DNA of 64,000 nucleotides from Chryseobacterium sp. W4I1 (GTDB taxonomy: Bacteria > Bacteroidota > Bacteroidia > Flavobacteriales > Weeksellaceae), in NCBI RefSeq assembly GCF_030816115.1, contig NZ_JAUSXQ010000001.1, positions 3,100,001 to 3,164,000 on the forward strand. Direction: 5' to 3'. The notes under the pieces were generated by a model. That model saw only the letters and a program-made list of their open reading frames with translations. It made no database searches and was not told the origin of the DNA. Below are positions 1 through 8,507 of this stretch, piece by piece. The position numbers and the translations under genes are program-made. Position 1 is the stretch's first letter. Every line of letters begins with the position of its first letter.

Positions 1-84
1 CCATTCTACAGGAAAAAAACATTCTTTAAAATGAATAAATCCCATTAAATCGATTTAAATTAATTTAATGTAAACGAAAATAAT

Positions 85-114
85 TTTGGTGTTTCCAAAT
101 AATTTGTACATTTG
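85..114 (+). promoter_or_regulatory. Bacteroidota-type promoter for the thr leader/operon
   Basis: TTTG at 85-88 and TACATTTG at 107-114 are separated by 18 bases, matching the Bacteroidetes -33/-7 consensus (TTG ... TAnnTTTG). A transcript would start near 120, just before the leader peptide at 126, leaving about 200 bases of leader before thrA. Confidence 0.7.
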
Positions 115-125
115 TCTGGTAAAGA

Positions 126-227
126 ATGGACTTTCTAAGAAACATATCAGATATTTCTGTATCGGAATTACTTATTCCGGTTCTGTCTTCTGTTTCTACA
201 TTCACAACTACAACAACTACCCCATAG
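126..227 (+). CDS. Threonine operon leader peptide (33 aa)
   Basis: This short reading frame starts at ATG 126 and ends with TAG at 225-227. Its last residues are T-F-T-T-T-T-T-T-P, so seven of the last nine codons are Thr (ACA, ACT and ACC). It lies between a good promoter and thrA, the first gene for threonine synthesis. Such an arrangement is the hallmark of transcription attenuation, in which ribosome stalling on scarce Thr-tRNA favours read-through. A stem (TACCCC 218-223 with GGGGTA 229-234) covers the last Thr codon, Pro and the stop. The gene call rests on position and codon content only. Confidence 0.75.
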   Translation: MDFLRNISDISVSELLIPVLSSVSTFTTTTTTP

Positions 228-283
228 CGGGGTAAATTTTCACATATTATTTCCAGCACCCGTACTCTTTTTTTTGAAGAGTA
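218..283 (+). promoter_or_regulatory. Candidate thr attenuator stem-loops
   Basis: Stem A pairs 218-223 with 229-234 across the leader stop codon. CGGG at 228-231 could instead pair with CCCG at 259-262, which precedes a run of eight T at 268-275. A third stem pairs TACTCTT 263-269 with AAGAGTA 277-283. Stem A and the CGGG/CCCG pairing exclude each other, as expected for an attenuator. Which stem acts as terminator is not clear from the sequence alone. Confidence 0.5.
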
Positions 284-318
284 AACATTTCGTTTTACCA
301 ACCTCAAATCAATAATAG

Positions 319-2769
319 ATGAAAATCTTAAAATTCGGCGGTACATCCGTTGCTAATGCCCGGAATATTCTTCTGGCAGAAAATATTATTAAAAAAGAAT
401 CCTCACAGAACAGGGTCATTGTTGTAGTTTCAGCGCTCCATAATGTTACAGACAGTCTGATAAAAGCGGCAGAATATGCTTCTTTTAAAGATGAGAGCTA
501 TATCCCTATCATAAAAAAACTTGAAGAAAGCCATCTTGATCTTGTTAAAAAACTGATCCCAGTTTTAGAGCAGAGTACATGGCTGAGCTTCGTTAAAAAA
601 CATTTTAACGATATGGAAGATATCTACAACGGAATTTTTGTATTAGGTGAATTCACCAATAAAATAAGGGATAGAATCACTTCCTACGGTGAATTTCTTT
701 CATCAAATATTATTGCAGCCAGACTCCAGTGTGAAGGATTAGACTGTGTCTGGATGAATGCCGCTGACCACATCAAAACGGACGACAGCTTTACCAATGC
801 AAAAGTTGATTTCGATGCAACTGAAGTAAATTTAAAAAACTATGTAACGAATCATCAAAATCAGATTATTATTGCTCCAGGCTTTGTTGCAAAAGATCAG
901 AATGGCAATGCCACAACATTAGGAAGAGGAGGTTCAGATTATACTGCAGCTATCATTGCAGCAGCAGTTTCGGCTGAGGAACTTCAGATCTGGACGGATG
1001 TAAGCGGGATGATGACTGCAGATCCAAGATTGGTCTCCAATGCCAAACCCATCCCCGAAATCTCTTATCATGAAGCCATGGAACTTTCTCATTTTGGAGC
1101 TAAAGTACTTTATCCACCGTCCATACAGCCTGTGATGGTAAAAAATATTGCCCTTAAAATCAAAAATACTTTTGATCCCGATGCACCCGGAACTTTGATT
1201 TCTCACAGCCTGAACCAGCCAGCAAATGAAGAACGACAGATTGCCGCAGGAGTTTCCAATATGAGTCATATTGCACTTCTTACCCTGGAAGGAAGCGGAA
1301 TGGTGGGCATTCCCGGAATTTCTGCAAAACTTTTTCAATGCTTAAGCTTTGAAAAAATAAATGTTATTCTGATTACCCAGGGCTCATCAGAGCATTCCAT
1401 CACTATAGCTGTTAATGAAAAAGATATGTATGAAGCCGAAAACATAGTCAACTCAACTTTTGAAGATGATATAAGACTGTATAAAATGGCTCCTGTAAAA
1501 ATAGAAACCGGACTTTCCATTGTTGCACTGGTAGGAGAAAATATGAAGAACAGAAGCGGCATTTGTGCCAAAATGTTTGGATGCCTTGGTAATAACGGAA
1601 TTAATATAAGAGCTATTGCACAGGGTTCCTCAGAAAGAAATATCAGCATCGTTGTTTCAGAAAAAGACATCAGAAAAGCAGTCAATGTTCTTCACGAAGA
1701 ATTCTTTGAATCAGAAATAAAACAGGTGCATCTTTATCTCTGCGGAACAGGTAATGTAGGCTCAAAACTGATTCAGCAGATCTACGAACAAAATGCGTAT
1801 CTGCAGGAAAATCACCTGATCAATTTGAGGATTGCCGGAATTTCCAACAGCCGAAAAATGTTGTTTGCGGACAAAGGAATTCCTGAAAATGAATTCAGCA
1901 GCTGGAGCGAAAATGCCACCGAGGCCACTATTCAAGGATTTGCTGGGGAAATTATTTCACGAAATCTACGAAACTCCGTATTTATAGATGTTACAGCCAG
2001 TTCACAAGTTCCGGAAGTATATGAAAGTCTGTTAAAAAGAAGTATTAATATCGTAGCCTGCAACAAAATTGCCGCTTCATCGGATTTTGAAAAATACAAA
2101 AATCTAAAATATACAGCACGGAACCACAACTGCCATTTCCACTTTGAAACCAACGTAGGCGCAGGACTTCCGGTTATTGGGACGATTAATGATTTAATGA
2201 AAAGCGGAGACAAGATCACTTCTATTCAAGCGGTATTAAGCGGTACTCTAAATTTTGTTTTTAATCATTATGACGGAAGCAAAACCTTTTCGGAAGTGGT
2301 TGCACAGGCACAAAAAGAAGGCTATACAGAACCGGATCCACGATTAGATCTTACCGGAACTGATGTAGCCCGCAAGATTTTAATTTTAGCAAGGGAAGCC
2401 GGATATCCCTTACAGTTTGAAAGTATTGAAAATGAAAGTTTCCTGCCTGAGGAATGTCTTCAGGGAAGCGTGGAAGACTTTTATGCGAAGCTTACGGAAT
2501 ATGAAGATCATTTTAAAAGCCTGCTGAATAATGCAAAAAAAGACGGTAAGATCTTGAAATATACCGCAGAATTTAGAGACGGAAAAGCCAAAGTAGGCCT
2601 CCAGCATGCTGCCCCGGATAGTGATCTGTTTCATCTTTATGGTAAAGACAATATCGTTATCTTCAAAACTTTAAGATATTCTGAGCAGCCTCTCGTAGTG
2701 AAAGGTGCAGGTGCGGGTGCTGAAGTAACTGCCAGTGGAGTTTTTGCCGACATTATACGATCCGTTTAA
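319..2769 (+). CDS. thrA: Bifunctional aspartate kinase / homoserine dehydrogenase
   Basis: This fusion enzyme phosphorylates aspartate and later reduces aspartate semialdehyde to homoserine, in the cytoplasm, for Thr and Met synthesis. The kinase domain starts at residue 3 with KFGGTS and runs to about 290. Two ACT-type regulatory repeats follow (about 310-460). The dehydrogenase begins with the NAD(P) motif GTGNVGS around residues 476-482, then shows ETN-GAGLP near 610 and LSGTLNF near 640. The length of 816 aa is normal for ThrA. It is first in thrABC-folB and is preceded by a Thr-rich leader peptide. Feedback control by threonine through the ACT repeats is expected from the family. Confidence 0.97.
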   Translation: MKILKFGGTSVANARNILLAENIIKKESSQNRVIVVVSALHNVTDSLIKAAEYASFKDESYIPIIKKLEESHLDLVKKLIPVLEQSTWLSFVKKHFNDMEDIYNGIFVLGEFTNKIRDRITSYGEFLSSNIIAARLQCEGLDCVWMNAADHIKTDDSFTNAKVDFDATEVNLKNYVTNHQNQIIIAPGFVAKDQNGNATTLGRGGSDYTAAIIAAAVSAEELQIWTDVSGMMTADPRLVSNAKPIPEISYHEAMELSHFGAKVLYPPSIQPVMVKNIALKIKNTFDPDAPGTLISHSLNQPANEERQIAAGVSNMSHIALLTLEGSGMVGIPGISAKLFQCLSFEKINVILITQGSSEHSITIAVNEKDMYEAENIVNSTFEDDIRLYKMAPVKIETGLSIVALVGENMKNRSGICAKMFGCLGNNGINIRAIAQGSSERNISIVVSEKDIRKAVNVLHEEFFESEIKQVHLYLCGTGNVGSKLIQQIYEQNAYLQENHLINLRIAGISNSRKMLFADKGIPENEFSSWSENATEATIQGFAGEIISRNLRNSVFIDVTASSQVPEVYESLLKRSINIVACNKIAASSDFEKYKNLKYTARNHNCHFHFETNVGAGLPVIGTINDLMKSGDKITSIQAVLSGTLNFVFNHYDGSKTFSEVVAQAQKEGYTEPDPRLDLTGTDVARKILILAREAGYPLQFESIENESFLPEECLQGSVEDFYAKLTEYEDHFKSLLNNAKKDGKILKYTAEFRDGKAKVGLQHAAPDSDLFHLYGKDNIVIFKTLRYSEQPLVVKGAGAGAEVTASGVFADIIRSV

Positions 2770-2779
2770 AATAAGTACT

Positions 2780-3706
2780 ATGAAAAAGATAAAAATAAAA
2801 GTTCCGGCTACCGTTGCCAATCTGGTTTGTGGCTTTGATATCCTGGGAATGGCCATCCATGAGCCTTATGACGAAATGGAGCTGAAATTACTGGATACCC
2901 CGGAAATCATCATCAGGCATGAAGATCATTTTGGTCTTCCCGAAGATCCTTCGCACAATGTAGCCGGGGTTGTACTCCGGAATATCCAACAGCACTTTCA
3001 ATTAACAAAAGGGTTTGAAGTAACGATCCGAAAACATATAAAACCGGGCAGCGGGCTCGGTTCCAGTGCGGCAAGTGCTGCAGGAGCTGCTTTTGGGGCT
3101 AATGCTCTGTTGGGAAATATCATGTCTAATGAGGAAATGATTTACTTTGCAATGTTTGGGGAAGAACTTGCTTCCGGGGTTCGCCATGCAGACAATATTG
3201 CCCCATGCATTTATGGCGGCATTACCTTGGTAAAATCCTCCTCTCCTATTGATATTATTCCGCTCAACACTCCGGATTTGTTTGTATCAGCCGTACATCC
3301 TCAGGTAGAGGTCAAAACTTCCGATGCAAGGCAGATCTTGAAGAAAAATATTTTGTTGAAAGATGCTGTTCAACAGTGGGGAAATATCGCAGGACTGGTA
3401 GCCGGCATCCTGAAAAATGATGTCTCTCTGATCGGAAGAAGCCTGAATGATGTAATTATAGAGCCTGTACGGAGCATTCTGATTCCAAAATTTGACGAAA
3501 TCAAAACAAAAAGTTTAGAAGCTGGTGCATTAGGAGGCGGAATTTCAGGGTCCGGGCCTTCCATTTTTATGCTGGCAGAGAAAAAAGAAACAGCAGAAAA
3601 AGTCTCACAACTGATGAAATCTGTTTACGATGAGATCGGGATCGAGAGTTTTGTATATGTTTCAAAAATAAATCCATCAGGAATCCAGATCGTTGAGGAG
3701 GGTTAA
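2780..3706 (+). CDS. thrB: Homoserine kinase
   Basis: This GHMP-family kinase makes O-phosphohomoserine from homoserine and ATP. The ATP loop PGSGLGSSAAS lies around residue 89, and the C-terminal GHMP motif GGGISGSGPS near 252. I chose ATG 2780, 10 bases after the thrA stop, because the family starts with a K-V-P-A-T-x-A-N strand right after it; an in-frame ATG at 2735 would overlap thrA. The length of 308 aa fits the family. Confidence 0.96.
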   Translation: MKKIKIKVPATVANLVCGFDILGMAIHEPYDEMELKLLDTPEIIIRHEDHFGLPEDPSHNVAGVVLRNIQQHFQLTKGFEVTIRKHIKPGSGLGSSAASAAGAAFGANALLGNIMSNEEMIYFAMFGEELASGVRHADNIAPCIYGGITLVKSSSPIDIIPLNTPDLFVSAVHPQVEVKTSDARQILKKNILLKDAVQQWGNIAGLVAGILKNDVSLIGRSLNDVIIEPVRSILIPKFDEIKTKSLEAGALGGGISGSGPSIFMLAEKKETAEKVSQLMKSVYDEIGIESFVYVSKINPSGIQIVEEG

Positions 3707-3732
3707 TGATGAAAATCAAATAAATTAAAACA

Positions 3733-5046
3733 ATGAATTATTATAATCTAAAAGACAAGCAGGAGACCGTTGATTTTAAAACTGCTTCTATAAAAAGCCA
3801 GGGCAGGCAAAAAGGACTATTTTTTCCGGAAAATATTCCTCAGTTTGAAAAAGAGTTTATTCAAAATTTACATCTCTATTCTGATGAAGAGATCGCCTTC
3901 AGATGTATGAAAGATTTTATCAATGAAGAAATTCCTGCTGAAATAATACAAGAAATCGCTGCCGAAACAATCAGTTTTGAAATTCCTTTGAAAAAAATCA
4001 ATGACCGGATATCTGTTCTGGAACTTTTTCATGGCCCAACTTTAGCATTTAAAGATGTAGGCGCGAGATTTATGAGCCGCTGCCTGTCTTATTTTCTGAA
4101 GAATGAAAATAAAAAAGTAACGGTTCTTGTGGCCACTTCCGGTGATACAGGCGGAGCTGTTGCACATGGGTTTTATAATGTTCCGGGAATCAATGTGGTC
4201 ATTCTTTATCCTAAAAATAGGGTGAGCCAGGTTCAGGAAAAACAGCTTACTGCGCTCGGTGGAAATATTTCTGCATTGGAGGTCAACGGAAATTTCGATG
4301 ACTGTCAGGATCTCGTGAAGCAGGCTTTTGGGGATGAAAATATTAATACCGAACTGTTTTTGACTTCTGCCAATTCGATCAATATCGCCAGGTGGCTTCC
4401 TCAGCAGATCTATTATTTACTAGCTTTGAAACAATGGAAACAACAGGAGAATGAAAACCCTGTGATCTGTGTTCCAAGTGGAAATTTCGGAAATATCTGT
4501 GCAGGGCTTCTGGCTTATTTCAGAGGACTTCCGGTGGAACATTTTGTTGCAGCCTGTAATGAAAATGATGTGGTTCCGGATTACTTAAAAACCAATCAAT
4601 ATCAACCTAAAAAAGCTGCTGCAACCTTATCCAATGCCATGGATGTGGGAGATCCAAGCAATTTCACCAGAATTCTGGAACTTTTTGACCATCAATTTGA
4701 AAAGCTGAAGACTGTGGTTTCCGGATATTCCATAAATGATCGTTCTACATTAGAAACAATTAAAGAAGTCTATGAAAAATATGGTTATATTCTGGATCCT
4801 CACAGTGCCGTTGCATTTGCTTCCCTGGAACAATATCTCAATGAGAATTCTGGCAAAAAAGGATTTATACTGGGAACTGCCCATCCGGTGAAATTCCCGG
4901 AAGCTGTAGAAAAAGCAGTACCTATCACTATTGAGATCCCTGCAAGCCTGGAAGCCCTGATGAAAAAGGATAAAAAAACTGTAGAAATAAACCCGGATTT
5001 TGAAGAATTAAAACGATTTTTGCTGAATAAAAATCAGGAACAATGA
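3733..5046 (+). CDS. thrC: Threonine synthase
   Basis: This PLP enzyme converts O-phosphohomoserine to threonine, the last step of the pathway. The PLP lysine is K107 in GPTLAFKDVGA. SGDTGGA and SGNFGNICAG are the phosphate-binding loops. The length of 437 aa is typical of the bacterial (ThrC type 2) class. It starts 26 bases after thrB, and its stop overlaps the start of folB by four bases (ATGA), indicating translational coupling. Confidence 0.96.
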   Translation: MNYYNLKDKQETVDFKTASIKSQGRQKGLFFPENIPQFEKEFIQNLHLYSDEEIAFRCMKDFINEEIPAEIIQEIAAETISFEIPLKKINDRISVLELFHGPTLAFKDVGARFMSRCLSYFLKNENKKVTVLVATSGDTGGAVAHGFYNVPGINVVILYPKNRVSQVQEKQLTALGGNISALEVNGNFDDCQDLVKQAFGDENINTELFLTSANSINIARWLPQQIYYLLALKQWKQQENENPVICVPSGNFGNICAGLLAYFRGLPVEHFVAACNENDVVPDYLKTNQYQPKKAAATLSNAMDVGDPSNFTRILELFDHQFEKLKTVVSGYSINDRSTLETIKEVYEKYGYILDPHSAVAFASLEQYLNENSGKKGFILGTAHPVKFPEAVEKAVPITIEIPASLEALMKKDKKTVEINPDFEELKRFLLNKNQEQ

Positions 5047-5414
5047 GCAAGATCTTTCTTGAAGAGATAAAAATATATGCATACCATGGTGTACTTCCCG
5101 AAGAAAACATCATCGGAACCTATTATATTTTAAATACAGAGCTGCATACGGATCTTTGGAAAGCTGCGGAAACGGATGACCTGAATGATACCATCAGCTA
5201 TGCCGACATCAATGAGATCATCCACAAGGAAATGAACGTTAAATCTAAATTACTGGAACATGTTGCCGGGAGGATTATTATGAAGATCAGCGAAAGTTTT
5301 CCCCAGATTTCATATATTAAATTGAAGATCACAAAAACTTCTCCCCCGATGCAAGGCGAAATGAAGGGAGCAAGCATTGAACTGGAAAAAAGTTTCAAAC
5401 CTGATGGGCAATAA
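5043..5414 (+). CDS. folB: Dihydroneopterin aldolase
   Basis: FolB cleaves 7,8-dihydroneopterin to 6-hydroxymethyl-dihydropterin and glycolaldehyde in folate synthesis. The 123-aa size, the YAYHGVLPEE segment near the N terminus, and the C-terminal I-K-L-K-I-T-K strand are typical. The start overlaps the thrC stop by four bases. It has no obvious pathway link to threonine, so its place here may simply be an operon passenger. Confidence 0.93.
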   Translation: MSKIFLEEIKIYAYHGVLPEENIIGTYYILNTELHTDLWKAAETDDLNDTISYADINEIIHKEMNVKSKLLEHVAGRIIMKISESFPQISYIKLKITKTSPPMQGEMKGASIELEKSFKPDGQ

Positions 5415-5445
5415 AAATTTTCATATTTATTAAAAAATATAAGCA

Positions 5446-6810
5446 TTGAAATTCATCAAATTATTATTTATATTAAGTTTTGCATTTGCTTTCGGGCAGA
5501 CAGCAGTCGATAATCAAGCTGCAGTATATAATTTTCCAAAGATCAAATCCAGTATTACCATGCCGGTAACGATTCCACTTTCGGAGATCAGTAATATGAT
5601 CAATGCTTCGGTAAAGGATCTGATATTCCAGGACGATTCTTATACTGATAATAATAATGACCAGTTTAAGGTAAAAGTATGGAAAACCCGTCCTATCCGT
5701 TTGGTAGGTGGTACCAATCAAAATATTCTTATTGAGGTTCCTTTAAAGATATGGGCTGAAAAAGGAATCGGTACATTGGGGGTCTATTCTTATCAGAACA
5801 CGACTTTTGAAACTGTGATGTCTTTTAATACAACGTTGAGTTTCAATAATAACTGGACTATTTCAACCAATACTCAACCTAATGGCTTCAGATGGGTAAC
5901 AAAGCCGGTTCTGGACTACGGGAAAATACAGATTCCCATCACGTCACTTGTAGAAAAAAGCCTGAGAGAACAGCAGGGAAAATTCGCCAAAACAATTGAC
6001 CAGCAGATGACTGCCCAACTGAACTTCCAGCAGTATGCAGTGATGGCGTGGAATGTTTTTTCACAGCCTTTTAATATTTCGGAGGAATATAATACCTGGC
6101 TGAAAATAAGTCCGGTAAACGTGAATATCACTCCATTGAAATTCTATGGAAATGAGATCACTACGAATATCGGAATGGATATTTATTCGGAAACTTATAC
6201 GGGAAGTAAGCCTGGAGCTTCACCAAATATAAAATCAGTGAGCAATTTTAATGTTGTCCCGGTTCTGGCAGACAAATTTCTTCTTCAGACGACTGCAAAT
6301 GTTCCTTTTTCTGAAGCGACGAATATTGCAAGAAATATGTTCATGAACAAGGAATATGACGTAAGAGGTTCCAAGGTAAAGATCAAAGATGTCAGGGTTT
6401 ACGGTGCTGAAGGAAGGGTAATTGTTGAAGCTGAAACAGAAGGTTATGTCACTGGCAAGGCCCTTATATCAGGAATTCCGGTTTATGACGAAATGAAAAA
6501 GAAAATAGTCCTTTCCAATACAAAATTCAATCTCAGAACGGCTAATATTCTGCAAAAGACAGCTACCCTTCTTTTTAAGGGAAAGATCGTAAAGATGATT
6601 GAAGATGAGTACGGAATACCCACTCAGGATCTGGAGCTGGCCTCTAAAAAGAGCATTGAAGACGCATTTAATAAAGAATATTATAAAGGTCTTAAAATGA
6701 ACGGAAGAGTTTTCAATCTGAAACCCAGCAAGATCCTTCTCAATAATTCAGGAATCACGGCAGTCATTGACACCAATGCCACTTTAAAACTAATACTCAA
6801 CGGAATTTAA
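5446..6810 (+). CDS. Secreted DUF4403 family protein
   Basis: A cleavable signal peptide (residues 1-18, ending AFGQ) is followed by a 430-residue beta-rich domain. This domain opens with a P-K-I-x-S-S-I-T-M-P-V-T-I-P-L segment typical of DUF4403, a family of lipid-binding-like (BPI/SMP-type) envelope proteins. The start is TTG at 5446, the only start that gives the complete signal peptide. It lies 31 bases after folB in the same direction, so could be read from that operon. The biochemical role is unknown. Confidence 0.8.
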   Translation: MKFIKLLFILSFAFAFGQTAVDNQAAVYNFPKIKSSITMPVTIPLSEISNMINASVKDLIFQDDSYTDNNNDQFKVKVWKTRPIRLVGGTNQNILIEVPLKIWAEKGIGTLGVYSYQNTTFETVMSFNTTLSFNNNWTISTNTQPNGFRWVTKPVLDYGKIQIPITSLVEKSLREQQGKFAKTIDQQMTAQLNFQQYAVMAWNVFSQPFNISEEYNTWLKISPVNVNITPLKFYGNEITTNIGMDIYSETYTGSKPGASPNIKSVSNFNVVPVLADKFLLQTTANVPFSEATNIARNMFMNKEYDVRGSKVKIKDVRVYGAEGRVIVEAETEGYVTGKALISGIPVYDEMKKKIVLSNTKFNLRTANILQKTATLLFKGKIVKMIEDEYGIPTQDLELASKKSIEDAFNKEYYKGLKMNGRVFNLKPSKILLNNSGITAVIDTNATLKLILNGI

Positions 6811-6835
6811 ATTATACTTAAACTAAAAACTAACC

Positions 6836-7324
6836 ATGCGAAAACATTTAGTCATTATTGAAAGACACAGAGCTTCCAAAGGCGCAAGACTTGCCAATTA
6901 TTTAATTGATCTTGTTACTTTTTACATTGCATTTTTTGTGCTGCTTATGATTCTTACACTCATCAGTCCTGCTTACAGAGGATTGATCGCCAATGCCAGT
7001 GATATAGAACAAAGACTGCTGGGAATCATTTCCTATATCCTATTCACATTCTTAGTAGAAACCACTACTGGAGGCCGAAGCCTGGGAAAATTAATCACAG
7101 GAACAAAAGTCATTATGATAGACGGACAGAAACCTTCTGTAGGAAATTATTTTTTAAGGAATATTATCCGAGGAATTATACTGATTGACCAACTTTCGTT
7201 TTTCGGTGAAAACGGACTTCACGACAGCTGGAGTAATACCCGTGTGATTAACATAAAAAATTATGATGCTGAAAGACAGCTAAAAAGCGATATCAGCAGT
7301 ATTGGAGCGAAAGAAAATATTTAA
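6836..7324 (+). CDS. RDD family membrane protein
   Basis: This 162-aa inner-membrane protein has two clear hydrophobic segments (about residues 23-48 and 60-80). The RDD signature is RLANYLID near residue 18, with G-R-S-L-G-K-L-I-T-G-T-K-V after the second helix and R-N-I-I-R near 105. RDD proteins are small membrane proteins, some linked to Na+ or small-molecule transport; the substrate cannot be told from sequence. It starts 25 bases after the DUF4403 gene. Confidence 0.85.
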   Translation: MRKHLVIIERHRASKGARLANYLIDLVTFYIAFFVLLMILTLISPAYRGLIANASDIEQRLLGIISYILFTFLVETTTGGRSLGKLITGTKVIMIDGQKPSVGNYFLRNIIRGIILIDQLSFFGENGLHDSWSNTRVINIKNYDAERQLKSDISSIGAKENI

Positions 7325-7330
7325 AAAACT

Positions 7331-7360
7331 TTTGTTCATAAAGATTTTTTGCTATATTTG
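7331..7360 (+). promoter_or_regulatory. Promoter of tRNA-Cys
   Basis: TTTG at 7331-7334, then 18 bases, then TATATTTG at 7353-7360. This is a near-perfect Bacteroidetes promoter placed 23 bases upstream of the mature tRNA 5' end. Confidence 0.8.
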
Positions 7361-7383
7361 CACACCTCAAAAATGGTAAAAAT

Positions 7384-7454
7384 GGTACTTTGGCCGAGCG
7401 GCTAGGCAGTGGTCTGCAACACCATCTACAGCGGTTCGAATCCGCTAGGTACCT
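7384..7454 (+). tRNA. tRNA-Cys (anticodon GCA)
   Basis: The acceptor stem GGTACTT pairs with AGGTACC. The anticodon loop is CTGCAAC (anticodon GCA) in a GTGGT/ACCAT stem, and the T arm is GCGG-TTCGAAT-CCGC. The unpaired base after the acceptor stem is U, the discriminator expected for tRNA-Cys. CCA is not encoded. It has its own promoter and is followed by a strong terminator. Confidence 0.96.
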
Positions 7455-7459
7455 CAAAG

Positions 7460-7504
7460 CCTTTCTATATAAACTGAATTTCAGTAGATTATAGAAAGGT
7501 TTTT
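7460..7504 (+). terminator. Terminator of tRNA-Cys
   Basis: A ten-base stem CCTTTCTATA/TATAGAAAGG (7460-7469 with 7490-7499) with an inner ACTGAA/TTCAGT stem is followed by TTTTT. Confidence 0.85.
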
Positions 7505-7966
7505 ATTTTGCGTCCATTTCTGTGTCAACAACATTCAAAATAATTATTCTCCCCGTGATATTATTAAAAAAAAATCGGTTTTAATTTGTTATTATTAACT
7601 TTTGTAACCGAACTAAAATTTAATAATATAATTCTCTACATTAAGTTACCCATTTTTATTCATCACCCACGCAGGCGCGTATTATTTTGATTTTCTCTTT
7701 ATATGCATGCGCGAACAGATACAGATATATTAAATATCCCCGCACGCGTAATGGTTAGATTTAGAGAACAATCCATAAAGTTTTCTTCTATAATGCTTTA
7801 TTATTACTTCTTCTATACGCATGTATTGAGTGTAGAAAACCTTATCATTTGGTATAAATTTAATAATGCCTTCTTGCGTACATGCACGTAGTACTCCGAA
7901 TAAACGAAGAATTACTAGTATCGGTATCAAAGTGCCTTTTTATGGACGCAAAAAATAAAACCCTTT
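7495..7966. repeat. Imperfect inverted-repeat pair flanking about 420 bp
   Basis: The left arm is 7495-7517 (AAAGG, T-rich, then GCGTCCAT). The right arm is 7942-7966 (ATGGACGC, A-rich, CCCTTT). The right arm reversed equals the left arm except for one substitution and two extra T. The left arm overlaps the tail of the tRNA-Cys terminator. The enclosed DNA is AT-rich with islands such as GCATGCGCG and ACGCGT, and I can support no gene in it. Confidence 0.65.
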
Positions 7967-8017
7967 ATTGGTGAGGCTTGAGCAAATTTATCAATCCTAT
8001 ACAAAATGATAAGGTTT
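7837..8017. repeat. Second inverted-repeat pair, 20 bp arms with one mismatch
   Basis: AAACCTTATCATTTGGTATA at 7837-7856 is the reverse complement of 7998-8017 except for one base. The right arm of the first repeat pair (7942-7966) falls inside its loop, so the two pairs interlock. Confidence 0.6.
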
Positions 8018-8264
8018 ATTTAACCATGCTAGATCCTGTTTAGTTCCATCAGCATTGTTTAATCATTAAGCATCTCCAAAAAAACTTCCTGGACAATTGG
8101 GGAGACAAAGTGTGTAATTATTCAGAAATATGAATTTATAAGTGTACAAATAATTAATCCGTGTCTTTACGGATATGAAGGTAGTTACAATACTACGGGA
8201 AACCGTAATGAGTCTGTTTGAATTGTTAGTATTTTCGAAAACTAACAATTAAAGCAAATAAATC
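7967..8264. other. Non-coding stretch before the small gene at 8265
   Basis: No reading frame here can be supported. It contains the right arm of the second inverted repeat (7998-8017) and the two leader hairpins at 8167-8250 described separately. Confidence 0.6.
8167..8250 (+). promoter_or_regulatory. Two-hairpin structured leader
   Basis: The first hairpin has an outer stem TTACGG/CCGTAA (8167-8172 with 8203-8208) and an inner stem GTAGT/ACTAC (8181-8185 with 8192-8196). The second has a nine-base stem AATTGTTAG/CTAACAATT (8221-8229 with 8242-8250) closing a self-complementary TTTTCGAAAA. It ends 14 bases before the ATG at 8265. The symmetry suggests a conserved RNA element or a protein-binding operator. 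Confidence 0.5.
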
Positions 8265-8474
8265 ATGCCAATTAAAGAAGGGACAGTTAAATGTGCAAAT
8301 GACTCAAACCATGTTATGATAACTGCAGAAGGTAATTACGCCTTAACAACAGTAAAAAAAGTTTCTGAAGGGAATCATGAATTTAAACCTGATCAGGGAA
8401 TAATACTAAAAGTGTTTTTTTGTAATACATGCGGTTATATTCAAACATATGTAGATTCTAAATTAAGGTACTAA
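8265..8474 (+). CDS. Small Cys-rich protein of unknown function (69 aa)
   Basis: I do not recognise a named family. The protein has no signal peptide or membrane segment. It carries C and H near residues 10 and 16 (C-x5-H) and a C-x2-C-G pair near residue 53, suggesting a small zinc ribbon. The sequence is compositionally protein-like and starts with an A-rich Bacteroidota-type leader. It stands alone between tRNA-Cys and a gene-poor region, and has the hairpin leader described at 8167-8250. Confidence 0.6.
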   Translation: MPIKEGTVKCANDSNHVMITAEGNYALTTVKKVSEGNHEFKPDQGIILKVFFCNTCGYIQTYVDSKLRY

Positions 8475-8481
8475 TGGAAAT

Positions 8482-8507
8482 CCCCATTACTAAGTGGGAT
8501 TTACTTA
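8482..8507 (+). terminator. Stem-loop after the small gene
   Basis: AAATCCC and GGGATTT pair across a short loop just after the stop codon at 8474. There is no strong T run, so it may stabilise the 3' end rather than terminate. Confidence 0.4.

Noticed and set aside
65..346. Minus-strand frame of 93 codons over the thr leader
   Set aside because: It is antisense to the promoter, leader peptide and thrA start; no family pattern is seen and it is best explained as a shadow.
7703..7930. Overlapping 62- and 66-codon frames on both strands inside the inverted-repeat segment
   Set aside because: Neither has a typical leader, domain or composition; both run through GC-island DNA and look accidental.
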